Shown piece by piece: positions 53,317-62,449 of a stretch of 64,000 nt of DNA (within the stretch, counting starts at the first letter, position 1; every line of letters starts with the position of its first letter). The notes beneath the pieces are model-generated. The model was not told where the DNA came from. It saw nothing but the letters and a program-made list of their open reading frames with translations, and did not search any database. The stretch spans positions 86,021 to 150,020 of the forward strand of contig NZ_CVTA01000004.1 of assembly GCF_001050035.1 (NCBI RefSeq). The letters run 5' to 3'. This DNA comes from Mycolicibacterium komanii. GTDB lineage: Bacteria; Actinomycetota; Actinomycetes; Mycobacteriales; Mycobacteriaceae. Both the position numbers and the translations under genes were made by a program.

Positions 53317-54288
53317 GTGACACCTGTCGGCAAGGGCGGGGGAGCGGCCCGCCCTTCGATTCTTTTCGTGCTGGGTGTGAACCGGTCCGGAACTTCGGCG
53401 CTGGCTCGTGTCCTGTCGCTGTGCGGCGGCACGCTTCCGCCCCAGCTGGTTGGCGCAATGCCGGATAATCCTCTCGGCCACTGGGAGCCGCGCGCAGCAA
53501 ACTACCTGAACGAAGCGATCCTGCAGCGCCACCGTAGCACCATGTTCGATCCCACATTGCGCCTGCAGGAGGACGGCGCGTTCGATGCCGAAGAGAGGTC
53601 TGCCTGGGTCAATGAGATCAGGGCATTTCTGTCGACGCTGCCGGCAGCACCGCTCGCGGTCGTCATCAAAGACCCAAGAATCACTTTGTTTTTCGGTTTG
53701 TGGTCTGAGGCGGCGCGTCTGGCTGGGTTCGACGTCATGGCCGCGGTCACGGTTCGCCACCCCGAGGAGGTCATGGCGTCGGTCGCCAGGCGCAGCCCGG
53801 CCTCGCGGGAGCTCTCGGCCGCTTTGTGGCTCAAATACAACTTACTGGCTGAGAGGCAAACGCGGACTGTGCCGCGGGTGTTCGTCGAGTACACGAATCT
53901 CCTGGACGATTGGCGCAGGGAAGTGAAGCGCGTTTCGGCGGCCCTCGGGATCGATCTCAACCTCCTGGAGGAGGCCGCGATCGACGAGTTTTTGAGAGTC
54001 GATCTCCGGCGGCAACGGCATGACGGTCCGGTGCCGGAGTTTTTCGGGTCCGACTGGATTTCCACGGTTTACGACGGGCTATGCGCCATCGCACGCGATG
54101 AGTATTGGGATCAGGTTGTGCTGGATCGTGTTTTCGGAGCCTATCGCGCGAGCGAACGTGATTTTGGAGTGGTCTTTGAGGATTTCCGCCGCTTCCGAAG
54201 AGCCAACCGGCTTTACCGACCACTTCTCCTCAAGATGAACTACAAGGTCCTCGCGATGGTGAACCGCCGCAACAGGACTTGGATCTGA
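53317..54288 (+). CDS. Sulfotransferase-like protein, copy 1
   Basis: 323-aa P-loop protein of the sulfotransferase superfamily. The PAPS 5'-phosphosulfate loop is GVNRSGTSALAR at about residues 20-31 and the 3'-phosphate region is AVVIKDPRIT with VTVRHPEEV. Such enzymes move sulfate from PAPS to a sugar hydroxyl. Similar P-loop proteins with other roles exist, so the activity is not certain. The GTG at 53317 follows a GGCGGAG site. Next is a methyltransferase on the same strand, 95 bases away. Copy 2 at 59.7 kb is a clear paralogue. Confidence 0.72.
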   Translation: MTPVGKGGGAARPSILFVLGVNRSGTSALARVLSLCGGTLPPQLVGAMPDNPLGHWEPRAANYLNEAILQRHRSTMFDPTLRLQEDGAFDAEERSAWVNEIRAFLSTLPAAPLAVVIKDPRITLFFGLWSEAARLAGFDVMAAVTVRHPEEVMASVARRSPASRELSAALWLKYNLLAERQTRTVPRVFVEYTNLLDDWRREVKRVSAALGIDLNLLEEAAIDEFLRVDLRRQRHDGPVPEFFGSDWISTVYDGLCAIARDEYWDQVVLDRVFGAYRASERDFGVVFEDFRRFRRANRLYRPLLLKMNYKVLAMVNRRNRTWI

Positions 54289-54383
54289 AGTCGCCACGAT
54301 TGCCGAGACCGGACCGACGTCGGTATCGTGCCGAGTTGTTCGCGCTGGCGTCGGCAGGAAGACGGCAGGACGAGGAGTAATCC

Positions 54384-55223
54384 GTGACGATGAAGGTCGA
54401 AGAGGCCGAATTCCGGACCCTCTGTGCGAAGTCGGCGTCGCGATTCCAGCTCTGGACCGAGTTCGTGAGGTCTGCCCAAGTCGAGGCGATGGCCGAGATC
54501 GGGGTCTACCGGGGCCGCTTTGCGGCTGAGATGCTGGCGGAATGCACTTCGATCAAAAAATATTATCTGGTCGATCCGTGGAGGCACCTCGACGACTGGA
54601 ACAAGCCGGCCAACACAGGTGATGCCCGGTTCGCAACCTACCTGGCGGAAAGCATGGCCAATACCGAGTTTGCGGCTCACAAACGCATCATCTTGCGCGG
54701 AACGACGACAGAGGTCATCGACCAAATCCCGGACGGCAGCCTCGATTTCGCCTATGTTGACGGCGATCACACGTTGCGCGGTATCTCCGTCGACCTCATC
54801 AAGGTCTATCCGAAAATTCGAGATGGCGGCTGGATAGGCGGAGACGACTTCACACACATGATCTGGCAGCACGGGGACCGTTTCGAACCCAGCCTGGTGT
54901 TCCCCTTTGCCGTCTACTTCGCCGAGGCGGTGGGTGCCCGCATCTTCGGGCTGCCTCACCTGCAGTTCCTCATCTGCAAGCCAACAAGAGATACGGGCCG
55001 CTTCGAGTTCGTGGACCTGACCGGCAGCTACTCCGACACGGCTCTGCAGGCTCAATTCCGACTCCAGAGCGTCCTTCGTGGTTGGGTCACAGATACCTTG
55101 TCGCGCAGGCTCCTGGCCGAGCGGATGCCGAAGAAGGTGCGGGAGCGCATCAGAAAAGCCGGTCGCGATCAATCAGGGTTCAGGCCGCGAGCGAACCGGC
55201 CCGCGAGTAACGAGCTCAGATGA
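54384..55223 (+). CDS. Class I SAM-dependent methyltransferase
   Basis: 279-aa methyltransferase of the Methyltransf_24-like group. The SAM site is AMAEIGVYRGRFAAEML at about residues 35-51; the acidic YLVDPWRHLDDW and DFAYVDGDHTLRGISVDL follow. The latter strand (DGDHT) is typical of metal-dependent sugar O-methyltransferases of the same broad clan as CmcI. The GTG at 54384 has GAGGAG six bases upstream; an ATG two codons later is a possible start. The last eight bases overlap the convergent Gap copy 3. Likely part of the glycan-modifying set. Confidence 0.76.
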   Translation: MTMKVEEAEFRTLCAKSASRFQLWTEFVRSAQVEAMAEIGVYRGRFAAEMLAECTSIKKYYLVDPWRHLDDWNKPANTGDARFATYLAESMANTEFAAHKRIILRGTTTEVIDQIPDGSLDFAYVDGDHTLRGISVDLIKVYPKIRDGGWIGGDDFTHMIWQHGDRFEPSLVFPFAVYFAEAVGARIFGLPHLQFLICKPTRDTGRFEFVDLTGSYSDTALQAQFRLQSVLRGWVTDTLSRRLLAERMPKKVRERIRKAGRDQSGFRPRANRPASNELR

Positions 55224-56085
55224 CGCCCGTGCCCCAGGCCACCAACCAGACCCCGACAATTGCCACGATGGCCGCCGCGACCTGTGCGCGGTGAGCCAGC
55301 GACCATTGGTGTAGAGGCCGCAGCACCGCTTGGGTTTTCGCCGGCGCGAGCAAATAACTGACGAGGGCAATCTCGAAAACGGCAAACATTCCCAGCACGA
55401 AGACGACGCCGGCGAGGATCTGCATACCCATGGGGGCGCCCGAGGAGACGATGCTCGTGTCGACGAGCAGAACGATGGCGGGGCCCGGCAAGAAGGACAT
55501 GCCCGCCACCAGTGCGATCCACAACGAGCCGCTGTCCCATGCATCGTTGGCGCGGTCGATCAGACGGCGGACTGCGGATCTGCGCTTCGCTGGCCCCTCG
55601 TGGTCGTCGGGCTCCTTCGGCAGCGACGTTGCGGCCGAGGTATCCGAGTTCGGCTCAACAGTCGACGGGCCGCCGACCGGTGTTAGTACCCGTTCCCGCC
55701 GACGCGCACGGGCGCGGACCACGATTAGCGCAGAGATCAACAGCGCGATCACACCCATCCCGAGTTGGAAGTTCCGTGCGGTTGAATTCGGGCCCGCGGT
55801 TGCCAAATCGTCTGCGACAGATCTGAATACTGGGACGTGCTGTAGCAACAGCAGCGGCACCAGTACGGCGGGAACATTGGTGATCAGGCACCCGATCCAG
55901 TACACGAACAAGTTCTGCAGTGGCCTCGGCCGGGAGATCACCAGAAGTACGATGCCGATGAGCACGGGATTGAGCGCCCACAGGAGCGCCATCCCTAGTA
56001 CGGGTCCCCACACAGCGGAAGAGACTACTCCGTCAATTTTCAGCCTGGTTGGCAGCGCTATGACGGTGGGGTCGGTGAAGACCAT
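55216..56085 (-). CDS. Gap/Sap-like membrane protein, copy 3
   Basis: 289-aa Gap-family protein with about six membrane segments. After the first helix comes VISRPRPLQNLFVYWIGC, the conserved block. The loop between helices 3 and 4 is long, about 75 residues, and charged. The fourth helix region (LWIALVAGMSFLPGPAIVLLV) matches the other two copies. A GTG start nearer VWGPVLGM would match copy 1. It lies 12 bases downstream of glycosyltransferase copy D on the same strand, so the two are probably co-transcribed. Here the acyltransferase partner is divergent rather than downstream. Confidence 0.84.
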   Translation of the reverse strand: MVFTDPTVIALPTRLKIDGVVSSAVWGPVLGMALLWALNPVLIGIVLLVISRPRPLQNLFVYWIGCLITNVPAVLVPLLLLQHVPVFRSVADDLATAGPNSTARNFQLGMGVIALLISALIVVRARARRRERVLTPVGGPSTVEPNSDTSAATSLPKEPDDHEGPAKRRSAVRRLIDRANDAWDSGSLWIALVAGMSFLPGPAIVLLVDTSIVSSGAPMGMQILAGVVFVLGMFAVFEIALVSYLLAPAKTQAVLRPLHQWSLAHRAQVAAAIVAIVGVWLVAWGTGVI

Positions 56086-56097
56086 TTCTCGGGACAG

Positions 56098-57372
56098 CTA
56101 ACCGATGCTGCCCTTGTCTTTTGAGACGGCGAAGCTCTCCAGGAGATCGACAGCCTTGGTGACGCTTTCGGTGGGTGTGGTCGTTTGGGCGGCGACCTCG
56201 CGGGCCCGAGCGACATAGTCGCGACCGAGGATACGGCGCAAGTCCTCGGCCAGCGATTCGCGGTTTGCGGTCGAGAAGCGTCGTCCGGAGCCGACCTTCA
56301 GGCGTTTGACCATCGCTGCCCAGAGCGCCTGATCGGGCGACGTCCAGAGGATCAGCATCGGAATCCCGGCACGCAGCGCAGCCGTCGTCGTGCCCAGGCC
56401 GCCGTGGTGCACAACCGCGCGGCAGGACGGAAAGGCAGCCGCGTAGCTCATCGTGTCCACGACCTTGACGTGGGCATAGTGGGGGGCATCGTCGAAATCG
56501 CTGGAGCCGGAGCACACCAACGCCCGCTCGCCCAATTGCGCACAGGCCGCCGCGATCATCGATAGCGTCTCGGCGGGAGATCCGACCGGTGTGCTGCCAA
56601 AGCCGAAGAAGATCGGCGGTGTTCCTTGGCCGATCCATGAGGCGACCTCGTCATCGGCATCCGTGGCCAATGCCATCGTCAGAGCGCCGACGAATGGCCG
56701 TTGGTCACGCCTCTTACTCCATTCGGCTGACAGCCCGGGGAAGCAAACCTCTTCGTACGCCTGGATCTCCAGTGATCTGCGCTCGACGATCCGCCGTGGC
56801 GCGGAGCGTGTCGCCTTTGGTAGGCCCAATTCGCGCCGCTGCGCGTCGTCGAATTTCTTCATCCCGCGCCAACAGGCCCACTCGTATACCGTCAGCGCGT
56901 AACGGCCGAGTGACGCCGGCAATGGCAAGACGTGGCCGTTGGGGCGAACCGGAGAGACGTGCAGTGTCGCCAACGGAATGTCATAGCGTTCGGCGACATT
57001 GGCAGCGGGCTGCTCGAAATTCAGGAAAGTAACCAGCAGGTCGGCACCCTGCGCGACCGACTGCAGCGTCGTGGTGATCTGCTCCCAGTGTTGAACTACG
57101 GAGTTCCCGATCTCGCGCCACAATCGCACCCGCTCCCGGATATTCCAGAAGTCTCGGGACGATCGAGCCCACAAGTCACGGTGCGCTCCCCACCATTCCT
57201 GCGTATCCGGCCCATAGGCGACTGCGGCGAGCCCCGCCGACTCGGCGAACGCAATCAGGTCTGGCGGGACCGCGATGCACACGTCGTGTCCGCGGCGCTG
57301 CATTTCACGGCCGACGGCGACGCAGGGCTCTACATCGCCACGCGTTCCATAGCTGGCCAGCACACACTTCAT
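56098..57372 (-). CDS. GT1-family glycosyltransferase, copy D
   Basis: 424-aa GT1 glycosyltransferase. It begins MKCVLASYGTRGDVEPCVAVG and carries HHGGLGTTTAALRAG followed by WTSPDQALWA. I chose the ATG at 57372, the conserved family start; the frame is open for another 111 codons upstream but that stretch overlaps the divergent acyltransferase and looks non-coding. Twelve bases separate its stop from the Gap copy 3 start. Donor and acceptor are unknown; the W in the donor loop (LWTS) is shared with copy C and differs from the LSTD/LSTW of A, B and E. Confidence 0.87.
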   Translation of the reverse strand: MKCVLASYGTRGDVEPCVAVGREMQRRGHDVCIAVPPDLIAFAESAGLAAVAYGPDTQEWWGAHRDLWARSSRDFWNIRERVRLWREIGNSVVQHWEQITTTLQSVAQGADLLVTFLNFEQPAANVAERYDIPLATLHVSPVRPNGHVLPLPASLGRYALTVYEWACWRGMKKFDDAQRRELGLPKATRSAPRRIVERRSLEIQAYEEVCFPGLSAEWSKRRDQRPFVGALTMALATDADDEVASWIGQGTPPIFFGFGSTPVGSPAETLSMIAAACAQLGERALVCSGSSDFDDAPHYAHVKVVDTMSYAAAFPSCRAVVHHGGLGTTTAALRAGIPMLILWTSPDQALWAAMVKRLKVGSGRRFSTANRESLAEDLRRILGRDYVARAREVAAQTTTPTESVTKAVDLLESFAVSKDKGSIG

Positions 57373-57567
57373 CGCGAATCTAACGGCATCAACACTCCCT
57401 CGGATTGCGGCGAGCGGCATCGTGATACCTCGGCAGTGGCAGCCACCGACTGACGCACCAGGACGGCGCATTGCGCGAAGGAACTCTAACTCAGAGGTAA
57501 TAGCCTCTCGGCGTGCGAGTTCGCACGCCATCGGGTGGCGACATACGGTTGGAAGTACGGTACGACG
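57373..57567. promoter_or_regulatory. Divergent promoter region between glycosyltransferase D and acyltransferase 3
   Basis: 195 bases that should drive the glycosyltransferase/Gap pair to the left and the acyltransferase to the right. No box is convincing by eye. Confidence 0.35.
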
Positions 57568-58908
57568 ATGGGCAACGTACTCGATCCGTTCGACCAGCTC
57601 ACCTTCGACGCCGAGCGAGCTACCGGAGTCACGTCGATTCCCCACCCCTTCTGGGTGTACAACCGCCCAGTCGACCTCGACGGTCTGCGGGAGTTCAATC
57701 ACCATCTGCGACAGGGACTGTTATCTCGCCGCATCGAACCGTCGCCCCTTCCGTTCGGCCGCCACCGCTGGATTTCCGCCGACGGACCGCCCGAGATTGA
57801 GATCGTTGCGACGCCGCGCCCACGCGCAGAATTGGACGCCTGGCTCGAGGAGCAGGCCACGAGGCCTATCGACGCCGTGCACGGGCCCGGATGGCACCTT
57901 GCGACGCTGCCCTTCACGGACGGCGGCGCGGCGGTGAGCTTGACCGTTTCGCATTGCCTGGCAGACGGTATCGGTTTGTTGGAGGCGATGGCGGATGCGG
58001 CAGATGGTCGCGACGCCCGATTCAGCTGGCCCGCTGAGTCCCGTCGGCGTTGGCGAATGCTGCGCGAAGACGCTCGTCAAACCGTGCGCGACATGCCCCA
58101 TTTCGGCCGCGGCGCTGCAGCAGCTATACGACTGGCTCGACGTGCCCGCCGCGAGAGTGCCGTCACCACGCAGGCGAATAGGCCGCTCAGGCTACCCCCG
58201 GTTGCCGAAGAACCCCTGACGCCGCCCACAGCGACGGCCTTCATCGATGCGAATGCGTGGCAGGACCGAGCCGCTGCGCTGGGCGGGACCAGCAACGCGC
58301 TGCTCGCGGGGCTGTCCACCCGCCTGGGCCAGCGGATGGGACGGGTTACCGCGGACGGTTCAGTCCTGATGAAGATGCCTGTCAATGAGCGCGTCGCCGG
58401 TGATACACGCGCGAACGCGGTCAGCAATGTCACGGTGCCGATTGACCCCGCACCTGCGGCGACGGACCTTCGCGGAATCAGGGCTGCAATCAAACAAGCG
58501 CTCGTGCGGCACGGGGAGTCGCGTGACGACGAGCGGGCAGTGTTGTCCCTTGTCCCCCTGTTGGGGCTGTTGCCCAAGCGGTTTGCCAGGGTCGTCGACA
58601 ATACCGTCGTGGTATCCAACCTCGGTGAGGTCAACCCGCGCCTCACCAGGCCGGATGGAACACAAGCCGACATTTGGGCGTCACGGCTTTCCTATCGCGG
58701 CGTGACCGAAGCGTTGATGGACAGTCTGGGTGGAGTGCTATACGTGTTGTCGGGAACTGCGCTGGGGCGTGTCTTCGTCTCGGTCAGTAGTTACCAGCCG
58801 GGTCATGCCAACTCCAATGAAGCTCTGCGACAGGACCTTTTGGCTGTCTTGACTGACTTCGAACTCGCGGGCACATTCATCGGGGCGCCGCCTGTGACAA
58901 GTCAATGA
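57568..58908 (+). CDS. HxxxDG acyltransferase (condensation-domain/PapA-WS/DGAT-like), copy 3
   Basis: 446-aa acyltransferase, paralogous to copies 1 and 2 but more diverged. The active-site motif is H129CLADG134 in SHCLADGIGL. The conserved early block reads GLLSRRIEPSPLPFGRHRW, and NERVAGDTRANAVSN stands for the shared second-half motif. It lacks the 25-40 extra N-terminal residues of the others. The ATG at 57568 is preferred; a GTG 11 codons upstream is an alternative. It is divergent from glycosyltransferase D. Probably acylates a hydroxyl of the same glycolipid. Confidence 0.79.
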   Translation: MGNVLDPFDQLTFDAERATGVTSIPHPFWVYNRPVDLDGLREFNHHLRQGLLSRRIEPSPLPFGRHRWISADGPPEIEIVATPRPRAELDAWLEEQATRPIDAVHGPGWHLATLPFTDGGAAVSLTVSHCLADGIGLLEAMADAADGRDARFSWPAESRRRWRMLREDARQTVRDMPHFGRGAAAAIRLARRARRESAVTTQANRPLRLPPVAEEPLTPPTATAFIDANAWQDRAAALGGTSNALLAGLSTRLGQRMGRVTADGSVLMKMPVNERVAGDTRANAVSNVTVPIDPAPAATDLRGIRAAIKQALVRHGESRDDERAVLSLVPLLGLLPKRFARVVDNTVVVSNLGEVNPRLTRPDGTQADIWASRLSYRGVTEALMDSLGGVLYVLSGTALGRVFVSVSSYQPGHANSNEALRQDLLAVLTDFELAGTFIGAPPVTSQ

Positions 58909-59017
58909 CGCCCCAGTACAGATGGCACGAATCGGATCCCGCCCGTCAGGCACGAGGTCACTCAGGTTTTTAGGCGGGGACGAGAACCGCAGAAAGCGGT
59001 GGAAGGCGACGACCGCG

Positions 59018-59641
59018 ATGAAATTCCTGATGGCGTGTTATGGAACTTGAGGTGACGTCAGGCCTTGCGCGGCCCCTCGCTCTCGAGTTGCTGCGCAGAG
59101 GTCACGATGTGCGCATGGCGGTAGTGCCGGATCTGGTGGACTTCACCGAGTCGGTTGGTCTATCTGCGGTCGGGCGCTGATTTCCGCGGGCGGCACCGAC
59201 TTCGGCCAGCTGGCTATTCGCGCAGCGTCAGGTGGTGGACGCGGTCGATTACACAACCTTTTTCCCTGCCTGCCGCGCTGTCGTTCACCACGGTGGCGCG
59301 GGCACCACCGCTGTAGGCCCGCGCAGTGGCATTCCCACCCTGATCCTTTCGACGTGGGGTGACCAAGCGGTGTGGGACACTCGGGCGAGACGGTTGAAAG
59401 TCGTTCTCACCCAGCGCTTTTGGTTCACTACCGGAAGTCGCTCGTCGCGTATTTGCGCAAGAAACTTGCGCGGGAATACGTCACGCGGGCCCGTGAACTC
59501 GCCACCAGGATGACCGAGCCTGCCGAAAGCCGCGCCGCCGCCACTGATCTGGTGGAGAACTTCGCTCGCTCGCGCCGTGGGCGCTGGTCCGTTGTCCCAC
59601 GCAGCTCGACGCGTACGATGACCGGTCTGACGGGACCATAG
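59018..59641 (+). pseudogene. Broken GT1-family glycosyltransferase
   Basis: Remnant of a sixth Gtf paralogue. It opens as MKFLMACYGT followed by a TGA where the others have an Arg codon (GTRGDV). The sequence then continues in another frame, still recognisable as the LLRRGHDVRMAVVPDLVDF region. About 250 codons of the middle are missing. The donor site returns in frame at 59232 (VDAVDYTTFFPACRAVVHHGGAGTT), and a further shift near 59440 puts the tail (YVTRARELATRMTEPAES) in another frame. Nonsense, frameshifts and an internal deletion together mean no active enzyme is made. It keeps the usual 3' position upstream of the next gene. Confidence 0.88.
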
Positions 59642-59686
59642 GTGAGGGCCCGGTGTAGTCGAGCGATCGCAGAGGGTGAGGGTTTC

Positions 59687-60601
59687 ATGGCGACGGTATT
59701 GTTCGTACTGGGTATGGCCCGAACCGGCACCTCCGCGATCACACGCGTTCTGTCACTGTCAGGCGCCGCGCTCCCGCCCGGAATGATCGGCGCGGCGAAA
59801 GGCAATTCACGGGGGTTCTGGGAACCCCGCGAAGCGAGCTTCCTCAACGAGAAGATCCTGCGCCGCCACCACAGCACCTCAGCTGACCCGACTCTGCGGC
59901 TCCACCGAAAACCCGCTGAAGGCCGAGATATCGCCGAGATCAGCACGTACCTCACGTCCCTACCGCCGTCGGATCTGTATGTCATTAAGGATCTGCAGAT
60001 AACGCCCATAGCCGGGATGTGGTTCGACTCCGCTCGCATCGCTGGCTACGACGTCGGCACCGTGATCGCGGTACGGCATCCCAGCGAAGTCATCAGCTCG
60101 GTCACCGCCTTGATGCCGGTGATCGAGCCTGAACTCGCCGCTGCCCTCTACCTGAAGAACAGCCTCCTTGCCGAACGCTACACACGCGGGATGCCGCGTG
60201 TTTTCGTCGAATACTCCTATGTCCTTGAGGACTGGAGAAGAGAGGTCGAGAAGATCTCGGCAGCTTTAGACATCACTCTCAAACCCGACGAGACCGCGAT
60301 CAACGATTTTCTTGCCGTCGATGAATGCCACCATCAAGCTGACAACCCGTCATGCCCGGAACCATTCGGTACCGACTGGGTGACCACGACCTACGACAAC
60401 CTCCATCGGGCGGCGGGAGGCGAGACGTGGAGTCAAGACGCACTGGATCGCGTCTTCGACGAGTATGGGGCGACCGAGCAACACCTGCGCACGGCGCTCG
60501 ACAATTATCGACGCGTTACCAAGGCGCAGCGCTTCGTCCCACGCAAATTGATCCTCGAACTCGCAGCTCTCGTCCACCGACGCAAAGGAACTTGGGCCTG
60601 A
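59687..60601 (+). CDS. Sulfotransferase-like protein, copy 2
   Basis: 304-aa paralogue of the 53.3-kb protein. The PAPS loop is GMARTGTSAITR at residues 9-20. IKDLQIT and VIAVRHPSEVISS occupy the 3'-phosphate region, but copy 1 has KDPRIT here, so the Pro-Arg pair is Leu-Gln in this copy. That could change substrate or activity. Both copies end in RRKGTW or RNRTW. The ATG at 59687 follows a strong AGAGGGTGAGG site; the frame is open 15 codons upstream. It sits between the broken glycosyltransferase and copy E. Confidence 0.7.
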   Translation: MATVLFVLGMARTGTSAITRVLSLSGAALPPGMIGAAKGNSRGFWEPREASFLNEKILRRHHSTSADPTLRLHRKPAEGRDIAEISTYLTSLPPSDLYVIKDLQITPIAGMWFDSARIAGYDVGTVIAVRHPSEVISSVTALMPVIEPELAAALYLKNSLLAERYTRGMPRVFVEYSYVLEDWRREVEKISAALDITLKPDETAINDFLAVDECHHQADNPSCPEPFGTDWVTTTYDNLHRAAGGETWSQDALDRVFDEYGATEQHLRTALDNYRRVTKAQRFVPRKLILELAALVHRRKGTWA

Positions 60602-60711
60602 AAGTCGCCTCACGTTGCTTGGAGTGCCCCGATGGATTGACGTTCGACCGCGCCCACATCGGCTAAACTGCGGCCGCTGATGCGGGGGCGGAGCTGAGAG
60701 GCGGGACCGCG

Positions 60712-61977
60712 GTGAAGATTGCGTTGGCATCCTATGGAAGTCGTGGCGATGTCGAGCCGTGCGTCGCGATCGGCCGAGAACTGCGGCGTCGGGGCCACGA
60801 CGTGCTCGTAGCCGCCCCGCCCGACTTGATGGGGTTCGTCGAGTCGGTTGGGCTGAGCGCGGTCGCGTACGGACCGGATGTGGGGTCCATTCTGGGAGCG
60901 CACCGTGACTTTTGGACGTATTTTTTCCGCAACTTCTGGAAAGTCCGTCGCCTGATTCAGATGCGGCGCGAAATTGCGAATCCCGTTCTCCAGCGTTGGG
61001 ACGAGATCGGAGACACGCTGGCAGCCTTGGGGGGTTGGGCCGACGTGCTGGTCACTGGCGTGAACTTCGAGCAGCCCGCCGCCAATGTCGCCGAGCGCTA
61101 TGGCATTCCATTGGCGACAGTGCATCTCTTCCCGATGCGGGCCAACAGCCACTTCCTGCCGTTCCTGCCGGCGTCGCTCGGCCGCGCAACGCTGAAGGTG
61201 TACGAGTGGTTGGGATGGCGCGCGGCAAAAAAGCTCGATGACAAACAGCGCCGTGACTTGGGCCTACCGCGAGCCACCGGCCCGTTGCCGCAGCGGATCC
61301 GCGAACACGGATGGCTTGAAATCCAAGCCTATGACGAGGCGTGCTTCCCCGGGCTGGCCGCCGAGTGGGCCGATTTTGCCGATCAACGGCCTTTCGTCGG
61401 TGCGCTGGTGGTGGACCTGCCGAGCGACGCCGACGAGCGGGTGGCGTCCTGGATCTCGGCGGGTCCGCCGCCCATATTCTTCGGCTTCGGCAGTCTGCCG
61501 CTGAAGTCGCCGGCAGACACACTCGAGATGATCAGCTCGGTCTGCGCACAGTTGGGTGAGAGGGCGCTGGTGTGCGCCGCCGGGACCGACTTCACAGAAG
61601 TCGCCCCGGCCGGACACATCATGGTGGTGGACGTGATGAATTACGCAGCAGCGTTCCCGGCCTGCCGCGCCTTAGTGCACCACGGTGGGACCGGGACAAC
61701 GGCGACGGGCCTGCGTGCAGGAGTCCCGACGTTGATCCTGTCCACGGACATCGACCAGACCCTCTGGGGTTCTCGGGTGAAACGAATGAAGGTGGGCACC
61801 GCGCGTCGGATGTCGCGCACTACGAGTGAATCGCTGGTTGCGGATCTGCGCACCATCCTGGCCCCGGGTTACGCCGCCCGAGCCCGTGAAATCGGTGCGC
61901 AGATGACCAAATCCGCAGAGAGCGCAGCGGCCGCCGCCGATCTCGTCGAGAAGCTCGCCTGCTCCGGTCCCCGATGA
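60712..61977 (+). CDS. GT1-family glycosyltransferase, copy E
   Basis: 421-aa GT1 glycosyltransferase starting with GTG at 60712 (MKIALASYGSRGDVEPCVAIG) after GAGAGGCGGGACC. The donor block is HHGGTGTTATGLRAG followed by STDIDQTLWG, most like copy B. Length and motifs are complete. It stands directly upstream of the second mbtH remnant and NRPS, as copy C does for the first. Substrates are unknown. Confidence 0.88.
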   Translation: MKIALASYGSRGDVEPCVAIGRELRRRGHDVLVAAPPDLMGFVESVGLSAVAYGPDVGSILGAHRDFWTYFFRNFWKVRRLIQMRREIANPVLQRWDEIGDTLAALGGWADVLVTGVNFEQPAANVAERYGIPLATVHLFPMRANSHFLPFLPASLGRATLKVYEWLGWRAAKKLDDKQRRDLGLPRATGPLPQRIREHGWLEIQAYDEACFPGLAAEWADFADQRPFVGALVVDLPSDADERVASWISAGPPPIFFGFGSLPLKSPADTLEMISSVCAQLGERALVCAAGTDFTEVAPAGHIMVVDVMNYAAAFPACRALVHHGGTGTTATGLRAGVPTLILSTDIDQTLWGSRVKRMKVGTARRMSRTTSESLVADLRTILAPGYAARAREIGAQMTKSAESAAAAADLVEKLACSGPR

Positions 61978-62201
61978 CCGTGTAAACCTCGATATGGCGG
62001 CTCATGGCTGTCCGTTTAGAGAAAGCCACGCCGAGTTGTTCATATCTTTGCAGGTCGGACGGGTAAGTCCGCTGGACGAAACCCTGCGCCGTACACCAGG
62101 AAAGTCGAACAGCAAATTTGTCAGGCACTGACAGAATATAACTGTTTGTAATTTACTGCGGCGAAAGTGTATACAAGCTGACGTGGGACTCACTAACGTA
62201 G

Positions 62202-62426
62202 TTGCCATATGTCCGCTTATCAGGTGGCGTGTTGCTGGGCGCGAATCGGTGCCCAGACAGCTACTACCTTTCAGTCGTGACTAGCGACGATGAGGAGCAA
62301 TACAGCGTGGGATCGACCTTCGCCAATTCAGACCGCTATAGGTGTCCGAGCGACGAACAGACTTGGACCGACCTACGACCGAGCTGTTTACGTGAAAGGT
62401 CGGCGCCGCGCCTAGCTGAAAAGTGA
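62202..62426 (+). pseudogene. Decayed mbtH remnant
   Basis: A 74-codon open frame whose second half is a damaged MbtH. DSYYLSVVTSDDEEQYSV followed by GSTFA matches the MbtH run GSFYVLVNDEEQYSLWPTFA, but LWP has become VGS. About 15 codons are missing in the middle. Then QTWTDLRPSCLRERS matches the closing WTDLRPxSLRE signature. The N-terminal NPFDDDNG block is unrecognisable. The frame ends 23 bases before the NRPS ATG, the normal place for mbtH. It is unlikely to work. Confidence 0.75.
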
Positions 62427-62449
62427 ATCGTGTGCTTGGGGACAGTTGG

